A stretch of DNA of 64,000 nt from Trichoplax adhaerens (GCF_000150275.1 NW_002060947.1:7186482-7250481); one strand, 5' to 3'; counted from the stretch's first letter, positions 25,466-43,297 are shown. The notes: generated from the sequence alone by a model not told the origin. Program-made: numbers and translations.

Positions 25466-28400
25466 AGCTATCACAGCATAATTAAAGGGATTTTTCTGGC
25501 TGCGTATGAAATGCCTTTGTTATAGACAATCAGTAAGTTGCAAAAAATTACTGAGATTACTAAATGGGTTATAGGTTTGGATATTTCAAGCGTAGATTGT
25601 CATGGTAGTTCAATTCTTATATTCTTAACGGCATTGGATGAATACTTAAAAATCACGCCAGGATTAATTTTTGAATAATTTTTTCAATTATGTTGTAAAG
25701 TATCTATATAGACGTAATTTGATGATTTTTCCATTTTAATAAATTAGTTTGGAATCATTCCATCGTCAAATAGATTAAATATCTGTTATATATTTACGGT
25801 ATACGAGTCATTATTATTACAAAAGAGAGCAGATAACAAATTTTAAAAATTTTTATCCTCTCTATTAAGCTTAGATCATTTTCTTGATCTAACAGCTTTA
25901 TTTTGAGGCTAACGCCTTAAAAATGCGGTATAGTTTTGGATTAAATTTATCATATTATTATTGATTAGTTTGAAATAATATGTCTTGCTAGCTTAAATTA
26001 ATCTTGCTTTGGCATAAAATGGTTCATGATAAATTAAGAAAAGATTAAATCATTATAAATACTAGGCTATTTAATTCTGGTAATTTGTGCCTATCCATTT
26101 TCTGAGATTACGCATGTAATCTTATTTTGAATTTTGTCTTAAGTTGATGTCAACACTATCAGTGACCTAGACCTATTTCCTTATTCTTATGCTGAATCTC
26201 GTCGTAATTAAACTTTACCTATAGCATCTTGCCTGGAAATTAAGAACAAATCAAATAAATTAGCTCAAAATGAATAATAAGTATTCGCATTGAAGTACTC
26301 TAATCCTTGGGGCGAAATATTAAACAGTATGATTTAAGTTATCATAAACGATATTCAGCAGCTACCGTGGCCAATAATCATGCATGTTTATATTGCACTT
26401 ATTCGAAACTTTATTTAAGCTGTAACTATTAGAAACATGCAGTATAATGCTGATGTCAACTAATGATAGATACGGAGTATCAAAGTACGTGTGCAAGCAT
26501 AAATTCCTTTAAACACCGAGCTAATGGCTAGTATATCGTTTATAAAGTTACAATACGTTAATTTATATAAAAGTGATAAACTCGGCTTAACTACTACCTA
26601 AAACTATTAACTGTACATGATAGACATCGATAAGGCTAGGATAGGGAAATAGTAGAGATACAAATACTCCCTCCTTGGATTAGTTAAATGAATATCACAA
26701 AAGCTGTCAATTACTATTAATTGTCGATAGCATAAAGAAATCTCCTCATGTTTGACCTCCCAAGCGGATTGCGAATTTAGTGCCTTCTTTGCCATTAATT
26801 GTGCGCAGTACTCTATAAATTGTGAATACAATTTATCGAAGTAGCTTTTAGCTGATTAAAATAGACTCTGTAATGGATACGGGTCGATAAAGATACTAGA
26901 ACTCGCTTAAATGCTGCTCACCATGCATCTTGCTACCAAGAAGAATATCGCAAGTAATGATAGACCTAAATTCGAAAAAATGTATTGGCAGAGAATCTAT
27001 AACTGTTGCCTTCGAAATTTAATTTATTCCCATATCAAGGGATAGGCCTTATTTTGTAGAACTACTAATATTTGTATAGCGAATTGTTACACAGTCAAGC
27101 TATAGAAAAAGTTACTAGATAAATAGAATACATACAATTGCTGTAAATTTTTCAATTCTTGATGGTGGGTAAATTATCAGCTTTCAAGTGCATTGCAGAA
27201 TATTTCAGGGAGCAATGTCCAAGAAAATTATATGAGATTATAGATTCGCTTTATCGACCTTGCTCCAAATTTTGGCTTGTAACCTAATGCTATTCTAATC
27301 TTTCTATATAGTTCGTGTTTATTAAGTGACTAATATATATTATTGTAAATAATTGATTTAGTCAATCGAAATCCACTAAAACGAAAAATAGTTACCGCAC
27401 AAATTTCTAGTTGCGTAAAATCTATAATCTAGTTTTGTCTACATTTAAAATAAAACCTATACATCAACGTCTATGATTTTATATCAGATAGTGTCAATCG
27501 ATTAGCTTAATAATGGTAATTATGTAGTTGGCTAAAGTGAAAAATGGACTGAAAATACCGCTCTAAGAGATCTGTATTTCTGTCATAAACTATGCACATA
27601 CGTACGCTTTCACGAGTGTTGTTTATGGTAAGTTTTATGCTGAAATAATTAGATTATGAAAAATTAAGCCTTTAATGAAACATAACATGATCTCCATATG
27701 GCATGGCAGTAAGAATTTAATAATTCGAATTAAATCAAATTCGACAAATAGCACATCCACAAAACTTAAATAGTTTAAATAAAATTAAGGAAATGATTGA
27801 CGTTTTCGTGTCGTTGATAAACCTTCAAGTCAAATAAATTGTAATAGACAGCTGCATAGCAGTATGGGTGCCCTTCATGGTTGTAATTTAATTTTAGCTG
27901 GACTTTTACAAACTATATGGGAATTTAAAGTCAATTTATCCTCTTTTCAAGCAAATAGAACTAAGTGAATTTAGTAGGTCTTGCCTAGTTATTGATACTT
28001 GTTATGAAATTATTCAAAGGTTACAAACTCAGCTTTACAAATTGGCAATAAGTAGCTATTCTCAAAGGTTATTTCCAAAATTGAATTAAAATACTGTTAT
28101 ACCGACTGATTTACTTTCAATCTTGATAACTTTACGTGCAATATTAGGAGCTAAATCCAAGAAGTGAAACATATAGAACTTCTAGTGGAATCAATAGATT
28201 TCAAGTTTTAATAATGATTTATGATAGCTATGAAAGAATTTAAAGATATAAATTAGAATCGTTCCTCTATTTTACTGGGCTTTATTATGATATACTTTAA
28301 TTAATTCTCGAATTTACATTTCTGGTAAAGCCACTCTAAGCAGACCTGAAAAAGGTTCAGTGTGGCTCAATGCTTTTGCTTGTTATACGATTTTAATTTA

Positions 28401-29804
28401 GAAACTAGCCTTAGGCATTTATTATGTGCTACGAATTTAAATAGACGAGAAGCGAAAAGTTTTGATGCAATTTAATTCTCAACGAAAATTCTAGGAATAT
28501 TTGCCTATGCCAAATATTACTAATCCTCGTAAGATGTAAATAAAATTTTTGTATCAATCTCCAATTTGAATTTTAAATAATTTTGCATATAAAAATAAGC
28601 GTTAAACATTATTAGTTGAGTAGATTTTACATTGAGCTCTATCATCGAATCGTAGTGAAATTTTAGAACGTGTAGTTTTCAGGGTTGATAAATATATCAA
28701 GTAATACTATTAATTAATTCAAATCGATCAGACGCAGAAGGTTCATGTGGTAGTAGGTGCTGGACTGGATAATTTACAGGGTTAAAGCATCAGCCAAATC
28801 AAGGCAAAGCTGTAATGAAATTGCTAGCGATATCTATATCACTAGTATAAAGAGTCCTGAATCGCGAATAACTCAACAGTTTAAAGGACTCTCGACAAAT
28901 TTGAAAGCACTAAACTGCTTTAGCTTTCGCTAATCGTGAATTTATTAACCTTGAACGAAAATACTGAAGAAGAAATCGCAACTAGATCAAATTAAGTTAC
29001 CATATGTTTGTGTTCTTGTAAACGAGATATATGACGCAAATATGCTATTATGTACTTTCACCTTGCCGTTAGATAGCATACCGAGAGAGATTAATTAATG
29101 TCTGAGCTATACCAGTTAATGAACGCTATTTTATAATCAAATTAGTTTATTGCTGCTAGATACCAATCGTCCTGTACAACATTGCAGTTACACCTACTAT
29201 GTTATTATTTAAATCTAGTGGAGAGGAATCATAAACCATACTTATCATAAATTGTTTTCACGAGAAAATGTTTTCATAATAAATGGCAAGTGATTAGCAT
29301 TATAACATCATCAATTTATAGAAAATTATTTAGAAAGCTATCAGACAAATCTTCTTTTGAATCTTTCGAGCTTCTAAATCTTCATATACGAATATCAAGG
29401 ACTCTGTAATGATGGCCTCAAGCGGACTCTAACTATAGCATATTTTTATGCCATATTCTCGATCAAAATATACCCTATTAGAATGGGTATAAAGACTCTT
29501 TTATAAATATTTTGAAAGAGATTCATTGGCTTACTACTATAATTTTACCATTTGAGGCAGGATTGTAATTTTACTATCATCAACCATCCCTCTTACAGAT
29601 CAGGTTTGCCGATTATTTTAAATACGACTAAATTTGAAAAAAAATCCTTTCCTGTAGTCGTAGTTTTGATTTATTATCGATTCTATTTGATCAAAATTCA
29701 TCGTTAATTGACTATCGAAACAGCATCGATTGCTCTAGACAAAAGCTAGCCGCAAATGTAAGTAAAATCTTATAAATGTTTTTAACTATTATTGGATTTC
29801 GTCA
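25466..29804. other. Intergenic between the two GPCR genes
   Basis: An AATAAA at 25738-25743, 273 bases after the class A receptor stop, is a plausible polyadenylation signal. No coding exon is recognised in the rest. The longest open frame (74 codons on the minus strand, 26607-26831) has no family resemblance. The last 50 bases before 29805 contain two upstream start codons, described separately. Confidence 0.55.
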
Positions 29805-29820
29805 ATGCTACCAGGAATAA
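29756..29820 (+). promoter_or_regulatory. Upstream start codons before the class C GPCR
   Basis: A minimal ATG-TAA start-stop lies at 29756-29761. A second ATG at 29776 opens a 14-codon frame ending at 29820, beyond the receptor start at 29805 and in a different frame. If both are in the leader they would reduce initiation at the main start. Whether they are transcribed is not shown by the sequence, and the adjoining gtaagt at 29758 could instead be a 5'-leader splice donor. Confidence 0.35.
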
Positions 29821-32552
29821 TGCAAATACCGACAAGCTTTGTTCTACATAAGAAAATTTGTTTGGTTCCGTTTTGGATAACATTTCATATCATGGCTATA
29901 GCGGTTAGCAGCCATCAAAAACTAAGCCACTTGAGTTCTATAACCTTACCAGGAGATATTATTTTAGGAGGTCTTTTTGATATCCATCTGAAATATCATG
30001 ATTTAACTGGTCAATGCCATGAGATCAGTGGCCAAGGTCTGCAGTTAGCTCAGGCTATGATTTATGCTATACAAAAGATTAATAGCGATTCAAAATTATT
30101 ACCAAATGTAACTTTAGGCTATAAAATTAGCGATTCTTGTAATAGTGTCGATGCCACACTTACTCAAGCATTAGCATTCATTAACGATAGACGAGATCCA
30201 CTTTATTCCTATGTTCCTTCTTTATCGTTGTGTCCTTTGCATTGCCGATGTAATTCTAAGAACACTGAAAATGAAACGGCAACCAGCAATTTAATCAAAC
30301 ATCCTGTAACAGCTGTGATTGGAACGAATGGAAATGAGCAATCTATAGCTACAGCAACATTGTTTAGCACATTTAATATAGCACAAATTAGTTATGCTTC
30401 AACAATAGATAAGCTAAGTAATCGATTAGATTATAAGACATTTTTTAGAACGGTTCCTTCCGATAGCCATCAAGCAGCGGCACTTTTTGATATTATCCGT
30501 TATTTCAATTGGACTTATGTTGCTTTAATTGCTATTGATGATGGTTATGGTAATAATTTGCGCAATGAATTTTTAAAGTTGACCAATGCAAATGCGATTT
30601 GTGTCCCTATCGTGTTGGATATACCTATTAAATTAACAGCAGAGCAAGCCAAAGGAGTTATTGACGATGTGGAAGAACAAGAACGAATTACTACTATTAT
30701 TACTATTGCATATAAATATCAAGCTCAACAATTGCTACAAGAAGCACAAAATAGAAATTTAACAGGTAAAGTATTTATTGGTGCAACAGGATGGGGTAAT
30801 GCATTATCTATCGTTCAAGATATTCAACCATCCATTCTCGAAGGTGGATATGTTATTTCATTGGAAAATAATTATGATCCTCAATTTTATTCTTATTTAA
30901 CGACTCTGACTTCTGAAAACGATATATTTAACGCACGGTTTGAAATAAATTGCAGTAATAGAACTGGAAATTCCACGCTTAGCGATATGTTAACATGTCA
31001 TAACGAAGATTTATTCTATCAGAATGATGGTAAAGCAGGATATGTCATTACAGCAGTCCAAGCTGTAGCTCATGCATTACATGCCATACTGAATTGTACT
31101 GATAAAAGCTGCGATGATATAAATTTCAATCTATTTCCAGCAGATAAATTGATCCCCTATTTGTATAGAGTTTATCTTCAAAATAGTTCATCACCCATTT
31201 TTAACAGCTATGGTAATGGAATTCCATATTACGTGATTAAAAATTTTCAACGAAGTCATCAAGGTGATCAATTAAAACTACTTGATGTCGGTTACTGGAA
31301 TGGATTATCCGAGGAATGCAATAAAAATAAACAGAGTAAATTGATCTGTCAGAGTCCAAAATTAGTTATTAATAAGGAAAAAATTGCATGGTTTAGTAAT
31401 ACTGCTAAGCCAGCCATACCGTTATCCAAATGCAGCTTTGATTGCCTTGCAGGTACTCGACGAGTTTATGATCTCGGAAATGTTTGCTGTTGGAATTGTG
31501 TAGCCTGTGATGTAAATCAAATTTCGAATAAAACGAATGCTGATGTCTGTTTTGATTGCTCAAAAACGGAAGAGCCTAATCCTGATAGTACAAGTTGTAT
31601 TGCTAAACCAGTTACTCATGTTCAACCGAAAGATGTTTTGGGTATTGCAATCATCGCTTATTGCGGTTTGACAGTATTCATTCTTCTATGCATTTGGATT
31701 ATTATTATTATCTATCGCTCAGAAATGATTTCCAAAACTTGCACTACATACTATATTTTAGATAATTTCTTATTAATTAGTATTTTAGCTGTTATTAGTA
31801 ACACCATCACGATGATGCAACCCATTACTGTTAATTCATGCAATGGGGTATATTTCCTATTATTCTTGAGTATAGCATTTTTAACCGTTGTCCTTATGAC
31901 AAGAATACTACTTTTATGTCGTTTATCACTAGTAAAATCCACTTGGTGTCAGTTATTGAATGATAATTCAGTTGCTATTTGGTTGATGATTATGCTGGCT
32001 CTATTAGCTCTGCAAGCTATTATATTCTTTATGATCCAACAGTTTCTCCCAGTCAGTGTTTCCAAATTTGTTGCTTCCCCTCAAATAATTTATAACTACT
32101 GCTCTAATAGGCATATCATACGGTTTGCTGTTGCTTTTGCAGTACTAGGTGTATTGATAATAATAGCAATAGTATTAGCTAAGAAAGCTCCAAAGATGGC
32201 CGAAGAATTTATAGAATTACGATGGACCTTTAATGCGCTAGTTGTCATCATGTTAATATGCATTGGAATGATGCCTCCTTATTTAGTTTTACGAGGTCCT
32301 ATGCAAGTTTGTGCAATATCTTTAGGCACGACCACAATGGCATTGATTACACTTGTTATTAATTTTGCTTATAAAATATATCATTTAATAAGAAATTTTA
32401 AGAAATCAGTTACCGTTAGAATCAAGCCTAGTGTACTGAACAATCAGCAAAATCACGCAGCCAAATTGAATAGGAATAGCAATATGGGTATCGATAATCA
32501 CATATTTGTCGTCAATACTCAATCTATCGATTCAGCCACTACTGATTTATAG
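29805..32552 (+). CDS. Class C GPCR, mGluR/CaSR-like, intronless
   Basis: A single 915-residue frame carries the full class C plan: signal peptide (about 18-36), a bilobed Venus-flytrap domain (about 50-500), a cysteine-rich linker (about 543-600) and seven helices (about 609-862), then a short tail. TVPSDSHQAAAL and FNWTYVALIA are typical of metabotropic glutamate and calcium-sensing receptors, not GABA-B receptors, which also lack the cysteine linker. By eye against mGluR1, the residues corresponding to Thr188, Asp208 and Tyr236 are kept. The Ser165 site falls in GNEQS and Asp318 reads Thr in GATGW, so the amino-acid pocket is altered. The helix-7 FxPKxY motif reads FAYKIY. The absence of introns over 2.7 kb contrasts with neighbouring genes and suggests origin by retroposition or intron loss. 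Confidence 0.92.
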   Translation: MLPGIMQIPTSFVLHKKICLVPFWITFHIMAIAVSSHQKLSHLSSITLPGDIILGGLFDIHLKYHDLTGQCHEISGQGLQLAQAMIYAIQKINSDSKLLPNVTLGYKISDSCNSVDATLTQALAFINDRRDPLYSYVPSLSLCPLHCRCNSKNTENETATSNLIKHPVTAVIGTNGNEQSIATATLFSTFNIAQISYASTIDKLSNRLDYKTFFRTVPSDSHQAAALFDIIRYFNWTYVALIAIDDGYGNNLRNEFLKLTNANAICVPIVLDIPIKLTAEQAKGVIDDVEEQERITTIITIAYKYQAQQLLQEAQNRNLTGKVFIGATGWGNALSIVQDIQPSILEGGYVISLENNYDPQFYSYLTTLTSENDIFNARFEINCSNRTGNSTLSDMLTCHNEDLFYQNDGKAGYVITAVQAVAHALHAILNCTDKSCDDINFNLFPADKLIPYLYRVYLQNSSSPIFNSYGNGIPYYVIKNFQRSHQGDQLKLLDVGYWNGLSEECNKNKQSKLICQSPKLVINKEKIAWFSNTAKPAIPLSKCSFDCLAGTRRVYDLGNVCCWNCVACDVNQISNKTNADVCFDCSKTEEPNPDSTSCIAKPVTHVQPKDVLGIAIIAYCGLTVFILLCIWIIIIIYRSEMISKTCTTYYILDNFLLISILAVISNTITMMQPITVNSCNGVYFLLFLSIAFLTVVLMTRILLLCRLSLVKSTWCQLLNDNSVAIWLMIMLALLALQAIIFFMIQQFLPVSVSKFVASPQIIYNYCSNRHIIRFAVAFAVLGVLIIIAIVLAKKAPKMAEEFIELRWTFNALVVIMLICIGMMPPYLVLRGPMQVCAISLGTTTMALITLVINFAYKIYHLIRNFKKSVTVRIKPSVLNNQQNHAAKLNRNSNMGIDNHIFVVNTQSIDSATTDL

Positions 32553-37708
<5,156 letters not shown>

Positions 37709-37831
37709 ATTATGCGTAGCATGTATTATAAATATACAAGGGCAATATTTATATAATCATATTTTAAAGTTTTTGGCTACAGTTTTATCATTTGAAGTAT
37801 ATTCCGAGATGTAATGTAACATATACATGTG

Positions 37832-37837
37832 AATAAA
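37832..37837 (+). terminator. Candidate polyadenylation signal for TFB1M
   Basis: AATAAA 123 bases after the TFB1M stop and 47 bases before the convergent DDX10 stop codon. Cleavage 10-30 bases downstream would place the two 3' ends almost touching or overlapping. Confidence 0.5.
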
Positions 37838-37883
37838 TCGGCTATTGCCCGGGCACAAATTGAAAGATTAGCAATTTTCGACT

Positions 37884-40800
37884 TTATTTCTTAGAATGTA
37901 ATAAATGTAAAGCTAATGCTTCATCATCAGCTAGATTATCGTTCCATAACTCGGCATCTGATTTTATTTTTCGTTTCTTGCTTCGATGGCTAAAGCAGAA
38001 GTTAGATATATCAGAAGAAGAGAGTATTTACTTGGCTAGCAACAAAATTTATAACAGAATATGACAAAGTAAAAATAATTTAAACCATTATTTGATAAAT
38101 ATGTAACGATTGTAAAGTAGTTCTTGCCTGGTTTCTTCAACTTCTTCATCATTTGGTGAGCTCTCGTAATTTGGTGATAATGTATCAGGGTCATTAATTA
38201 CACCTGTTGACAGGGTCGCTGGTTGATTCTAGTTATAACAGGATGAAGGATTAATAATAATTATTATTTAAATTAAGAATTAATGACGAGATTTATATAC
38301 CTGTCCAAGACGTCGCTCATTTTTTTCTTTTAGTCTTTTTTTCTGTTTTAAATTAATTATCAAATGCGCAGTTTTAATAACGGCATGCATCTGGTATAAA
38401 TGTGTAAATTAATCATTTATGTTAAACCCTTACACGATGTTTTTCTCGAATCTTTTCTCGGTAACTTTTTTTATCTTGTGAGTCAGCCATTTTAATCATA
38501 GCTTTAGATTCCTTCAAATCTATGCCTCCGACTTCTTCAGGTACATTCTTCAAATCGTTGGCAGGTATAATATTGGCTTCTGTAGAATCCACGGTATTCT
38601 CCGATGTCTGCATTACTCCAGAAACATGGACAGCCTATATAATAGATCAGCATCAATTAATTTTAACGCGCAAACAGCCACGCGTTATAATACTGTGAAA
38701 CGTAAATGTATTTGTTACGCACTTCTCCATCGTCATCAAAAATGATCTTCGAGTTCGATTTGATGTTCTTGCGTAAAATTTTCTTTGCAATAGCAGCTTT
38801 AGTCTTTACTTTCTGTACTTTAGATTCCTCTTCATCCAGCACATTCTTTTTAAAAATTGATCAAAAGTAAGTTTATTATAAACTATATAAATCTACAATA
38901 ACAACAATTACAATTATATGCAATTAACGTACTATTTCGGCATGCGTCACATGATGACCGGTTTTTTTTTTGACGAGAAGGTCATCATGTTCTTCTATGT
39001 CACTTTCATCCTCATCCTCAAAGTCTGCTATTTTAACTTTATTCGTACTTTCGAAATCGAGCGATGCCTTGTCTGCATTTTTGTTATTATTAGAAGGACC
39101 AATCTTCTTTTCCAGTCTCTAAATATTTTAAGACATGTTCATGATGATAGCAATTCGTATTGGATAGACAGTTTATTGAATTAGTATGGTATATTAGCTC
39201 CCAAACCTTCATAAAACGTATCCTGGGAGGATTCATCAAACCCAGCGATCTGTGTAATTTGTCGAATATGAAGCTTTTAAGTCTTACATAAAGTTACCTA
39301 ATATGGATTTCAACACACACTATAAAATCTATCACAGTTGCAAGTAAGACATCAACTAGTTGACCTTGCAAATTCCTCCATAGGTAGCTTGTGCACATCA
39401 AAGACATCTTTATTGCCTTGCAGGAAAACGGAGCGAGCATACGAAATACAGCACTAGAAGGGATTTAAAATGGTAAAGTTATAGTTCATACGTTAATCCT
39501 TTGATAGCATCAAAAAATTTAACATCGAAATTCTAATTAATAGTTAAATTTACTTTTTGAGCCCAGTGCTTAATTTCGACATCCTTCACGCACAATGCTT
39601 CTAACTTTTTACCAATCGACATCAGCTTGCTTGGATTTACACTAACGTGGGAATAAACGAGTAATACTTAGCGTTAGCGCGACAATTTATTGACCGAAAG
39701 CATGTCATTATAAATCCAACCGAATAGATGTTAAATTTAATTTTTTCTTTTTCAATTCCTGTAACGACAATAGAAGGTAATTTTAGCATCTCATAAAGCG
39801 CTATAAAATTCTCCTATTGCAGTTATTTGTTCATTTACCTCAAGCATACCCTCTTCTTCTGATGGGAGCAAAACAAGTAATGCTTGACCATCTTTTTGGT
39901 ATCTGTGATATAACAGGAATGTGATTTAGACAAGAAATACAGTAGTGCCGTACAGGAGAAGTATCGGCTTTAAGACAAACCTCGCAGTTCTTCCAGCTCT
40001 ATGAATATATGTATTTGCATCCTCCGGGCAATCGAGCTGCACAACCCAGTCTACAGCTGGGAAGTCTAGTTACGGTGTTTAAGATTGGAATAGATTTAGT
40101 AATATAATTACGTGCCTCCGCTAGCCTTATAATTTAATCATTTACCTAGGCCTCTTGCGGCAATATCTGTTGCGAATAATACAGCTTCAGATCTTCGACA
40201 GAATTCGTTGTAAATAGCCATTCGTTTCAGTTGCTTCTGTTTGCCATACAGCGCTAACAGTGGTATACCAGGACGCAATCGCCGGAAAGCTTCATAAACA
40301 AATTTTACCTAACAGGAATGGAAATAAAATTATGATAGCTGATATGTAATAGGTATTTAATTGAATTGAAAATTTATTATTGTGATCCTACCTGTTTACA
40401 GCTAGACATAAATATTAAAATTTTACTTTTTATATGATTTCTTATGAAAGAAAACAGCAAGTTCATTTTGTCTTGTAACTCACAGACCATATAACTCTAT
40501 ACGAATTATGACCAATTCAAATATAGATAATTTAGGATTTCATATATATATAAAGTTACAACGTTTCATAGAGCTTACCTGCTTTAATCTGCTCGGTGTG
40601 CTTGATGTAGAATTCTCATGCACAGATACGTACGCTGGCTCCTATTATTGTAAAGTCGTTATCATTAGTATTACAATTTTTGAATCTCCTGCATGTACTG
40701 GGTAATAAGGATACTTACGTTTAAGCTCAACCTTGCTAAATCCTTCACAGATCTATTGTGAAATTATAAACACAGTAAATAGTGGTAATTGTAAAAATTT

Positions 40801-42001
40801 CTTAACGCTGATTCGATCTAGGACAGAATTAAAATTGATCATTCTAATTTATTGCGAGCAATTAGTAAACTAACTTAGTTTGCGTTGCCGAGAATAATAA
40901 AGTTTGACGTTCATCAGGAATATTTTCAAGGATAGCATTCATAGTATCCGCGAATCCCATATCTAATATTCTATCAGCTTCATCCAGCACTATTAATCCG
41001 AACGTATTTAAACATATAGCGATACAATGTTAAATATAATATAACTTGTTTACTTATTAAATGATGTCATTGCAAGATTTCTACCTAATAATTGTAAGTT
41101 ATTGCAATCAAAGTTCGGTGTTTCATCCATGTGCTGCAGTAGGCGACCAGGTGTGGAAACAATAATGTTAGTAGCTATTATGCTACGTTGTTCTTCTTCC
41201 ATACTCTTTATGAAGTAATAAATTGTTTTGAATATAATTTAATAACTATAAACTCTTAAGGTTATTGAAATTAAGCTACAGCGACTTTTAATACAGTCGA
41301 TCAGGTGAAAATAATAGATGATATGCCAGCTAGCAAAATCTAATTCTAACCTTTCCACCTATGACTAAGCCAGCAGACATGTCATGTTTTTTACCAATTT
41401 TTCGTAAAACCTCGAATGTCTGATAGGCCTATTCACATTTATTAAAATAATAATAATAATAACAATATAAATAACTCTTTTTCAAATACGACTGTTTTAC
41501 CTATCATCTATAAAGATCTACAAACCAATTCTCGCGTTGGGGAAATGATTATAGCACCAATTCCATCCATAGAAGACCATTTCTGCTGCCACAATAATTC
41601 TAGTATCTAGTACAATTAGGGATGATATATTAAATATCATAACATTGAATATACATTGCACGAATTTCACTGTTAACTGGACTATATTTCTTATTGTTTG
41701 TATTATTATGATGAGAATTTTTCTATAGCTCACAGGTATGATAAAGGCTAAAGTTTTGCCAGAACCAGTTTTCGCAGCTCCTAACACATCACGACCAGAT
41801 AAAGCAATAGGTATTGATTCTTTCTGAATTTTTGTTGGAATCTCGTACTTTGCTTCTTTCAAGGCTAGGTATAATAACAGAATAAATACATGAATAGATG
41901 ACATCGGTTAATTCTATCTTTTGTATAGTTCTTCCTAAGCAACGTTCTATATAGACTATGTAGTTTTTTCGATTTAATTCATATATAATATTTGTGGTAA
42001 A
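37884..42001 (-). CDS. DDX10: DEAD-box RNA helicase DDX10/Dbp4
   Basis: Twenty-two exons run from 42001 down to 37884: 41890-42001, 41734-41864, 41526-41606, 41351-41428, 41085-41205, 40875-40989, 40719-40752, 40579-40641, 40392-40496, 40146-40308, 39981-40065, 39839-39902, 39721-39758, 39554-39641, 39365-39453, 39207-39249, 38933-39118, 38723-38845, 38434-38634, 38301-38342, 38128-38228, 37884-37989. All join in phase to 722 residues before any further 5' exon; human DDX10 has about 875. Dbp4/DDX10 is a nucleolar ATPase needed for early pre-rRNA cleavage and U14 snoRNA release. Motifs seen: PTKIQ (Q motif), AAKTGSGKT (I), SPTREL (Ia), TPGRLLQH (Ib), DEAD (II), SAT (III), ATDIAARG (V), HRAGRTAR (VI). 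The C-terminal GGIDL...YREKIREKH and ALALHLL tail mark the DDX10 subfamily. The last intron uses a GC donor. Confidence 0.93.
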
Positions 42002-43213
42002 CTGAAATAGTATGGCCTACTTGAAGCAATTTTCTACTAGGACAGTGCCGTCGTATAGTAAGCAAACTGTGAGGGAATTGCAGCAACGCCATACCATGGT
42101 TTTAGTTAGTGAGTAATATATGGTATGTATAACTTTTTCAACTTATTTAAGACGGTAATGTAGCACATTAATGTATACGACATTTGATCTAATAATCCAA
42201 GTAGTGAAGGTATTCCATACCAATTTGAGTTCGTGATGAAAGAGGAAAGTCTGTGAATTCTTGAGGATTTTCCACCGAAATCTACAATGGGGAGTAATAG
42301 ATGTAAAATGATTTATATGAGTTAATGAGAATAACTTAAGATATCATGTTCCATTGATACTGCACCAATGATTGAGATCAAATAAATTTGTGTCTATCTG
42401 ACATGGACAGATTAGCAAATCCTTACAAACGATAAATATACTGGAGTATCACCACGTTATACAAGTCAATCAGTTTGGAACCAGTAGCATACATGCAAAC
42501 CCGTCAGAATATTGCTATCATTACTACTGGGGTTAGCTTGCGCTACAGCAGCTACTCCATACTATGGCATCAACTTCGTTTCAATATACAGTTTATTCAT
42601 TATTATCAACTAGCAATTGATATTATACTGTCCTAGCTAATATCCATTTCACTGCTAATCATTGCAGTAGCTCGTAACATTATCAAATTTAGGAGTTCCA
42701 TACAGCAGAGATACAGTATTCCTATCTTGCAAAATAATGCCTGTACTCCGTCTAATGGCGTCATTAATGAGGTAGTGATATAACTTTATGTAATACTTGT
42801 TAACTTATGGAAATTTGGCTATTGATGATACCTGGAAGTAACAACCTAATTATACGACGTGGTGTTCTACGTGTACAGTAGTTCATTTATGGTTGTATCA
42901 ATTGGACATGGCAATGCTTGGAGACAACTTCAAAGTTGGGTCATCATTCCAAGACTGTAATCTTGTCCAATATGAATATATTAAATGTACTCGTTAACAC
43001 GCATTTTGTAACGAATTCATATTACACCAGCTATGATGGAGGAGAAATGCCTTGCTTAACAATTATCTGCATAGCTTTTGCTTATTTAAGCTATATAGCT
43101 CGACAAGGGACAATTCTGCATCAAAGTCTAATCATGGATCAAATTGTTTGCATACTTGTGCAATACACTCGTCTAAGATCAGTTTTGCCTTTCTATATCA
43201 CTATTAGACTTAC
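42002..43213. other. Stretch between DDX10 and its candidate first exon
   Basis: No coding exon could be placed here. It may be a 1.2-kb first intron of DDX10 or plain intergenic DNA. A 33-codon plus-strand frame at 42012 followed by a good gtgagt donor was noted but not supported. Confidence 0.4.
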
Positions 43214-43297
43214 ATTTTTACACAGTTGCGTATATTTTTCGATCTCTTCATCGTCAGCGAATCCCTTTTTCTTCTTGGAGTCCTTCTTAGAAGCCAT
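43214..43297 (-). CDS. Candidate first coding exon, possibly DDX10
   Basis: Starting at 43297 on the minus strand, 28 codons begin MASKKDSKKKKGFADDEE and end at a strong gtaagt donor in phase 0. DDX10 exon 41890-42001 opens in phase 0 after a ttcag acceptor, so a join is possible and a Lys-rich N terminus suits a nucleolar helicase. Against it, the implied 1.2-kb intron is far longer than the other introns of this gene, and the 28 residues show no clear match to DDX10 N termini. It could instead begin a separate small gene. Confidence 0.4.

Noticed and set aside
26607-26831. 74-codon minus-strand frame
   Set aside because: No flanking splice sites of good quality and no recognisable motif.
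42012-42115. Plus-strand frame beginning MAYLKQFSTRTVPSYSK, followed by a good gtgagt donor
   Set aside because: No second exon with compatible phase or family resemblance was found, and it lies just upstream of and antisense to the DDX10 5' region.
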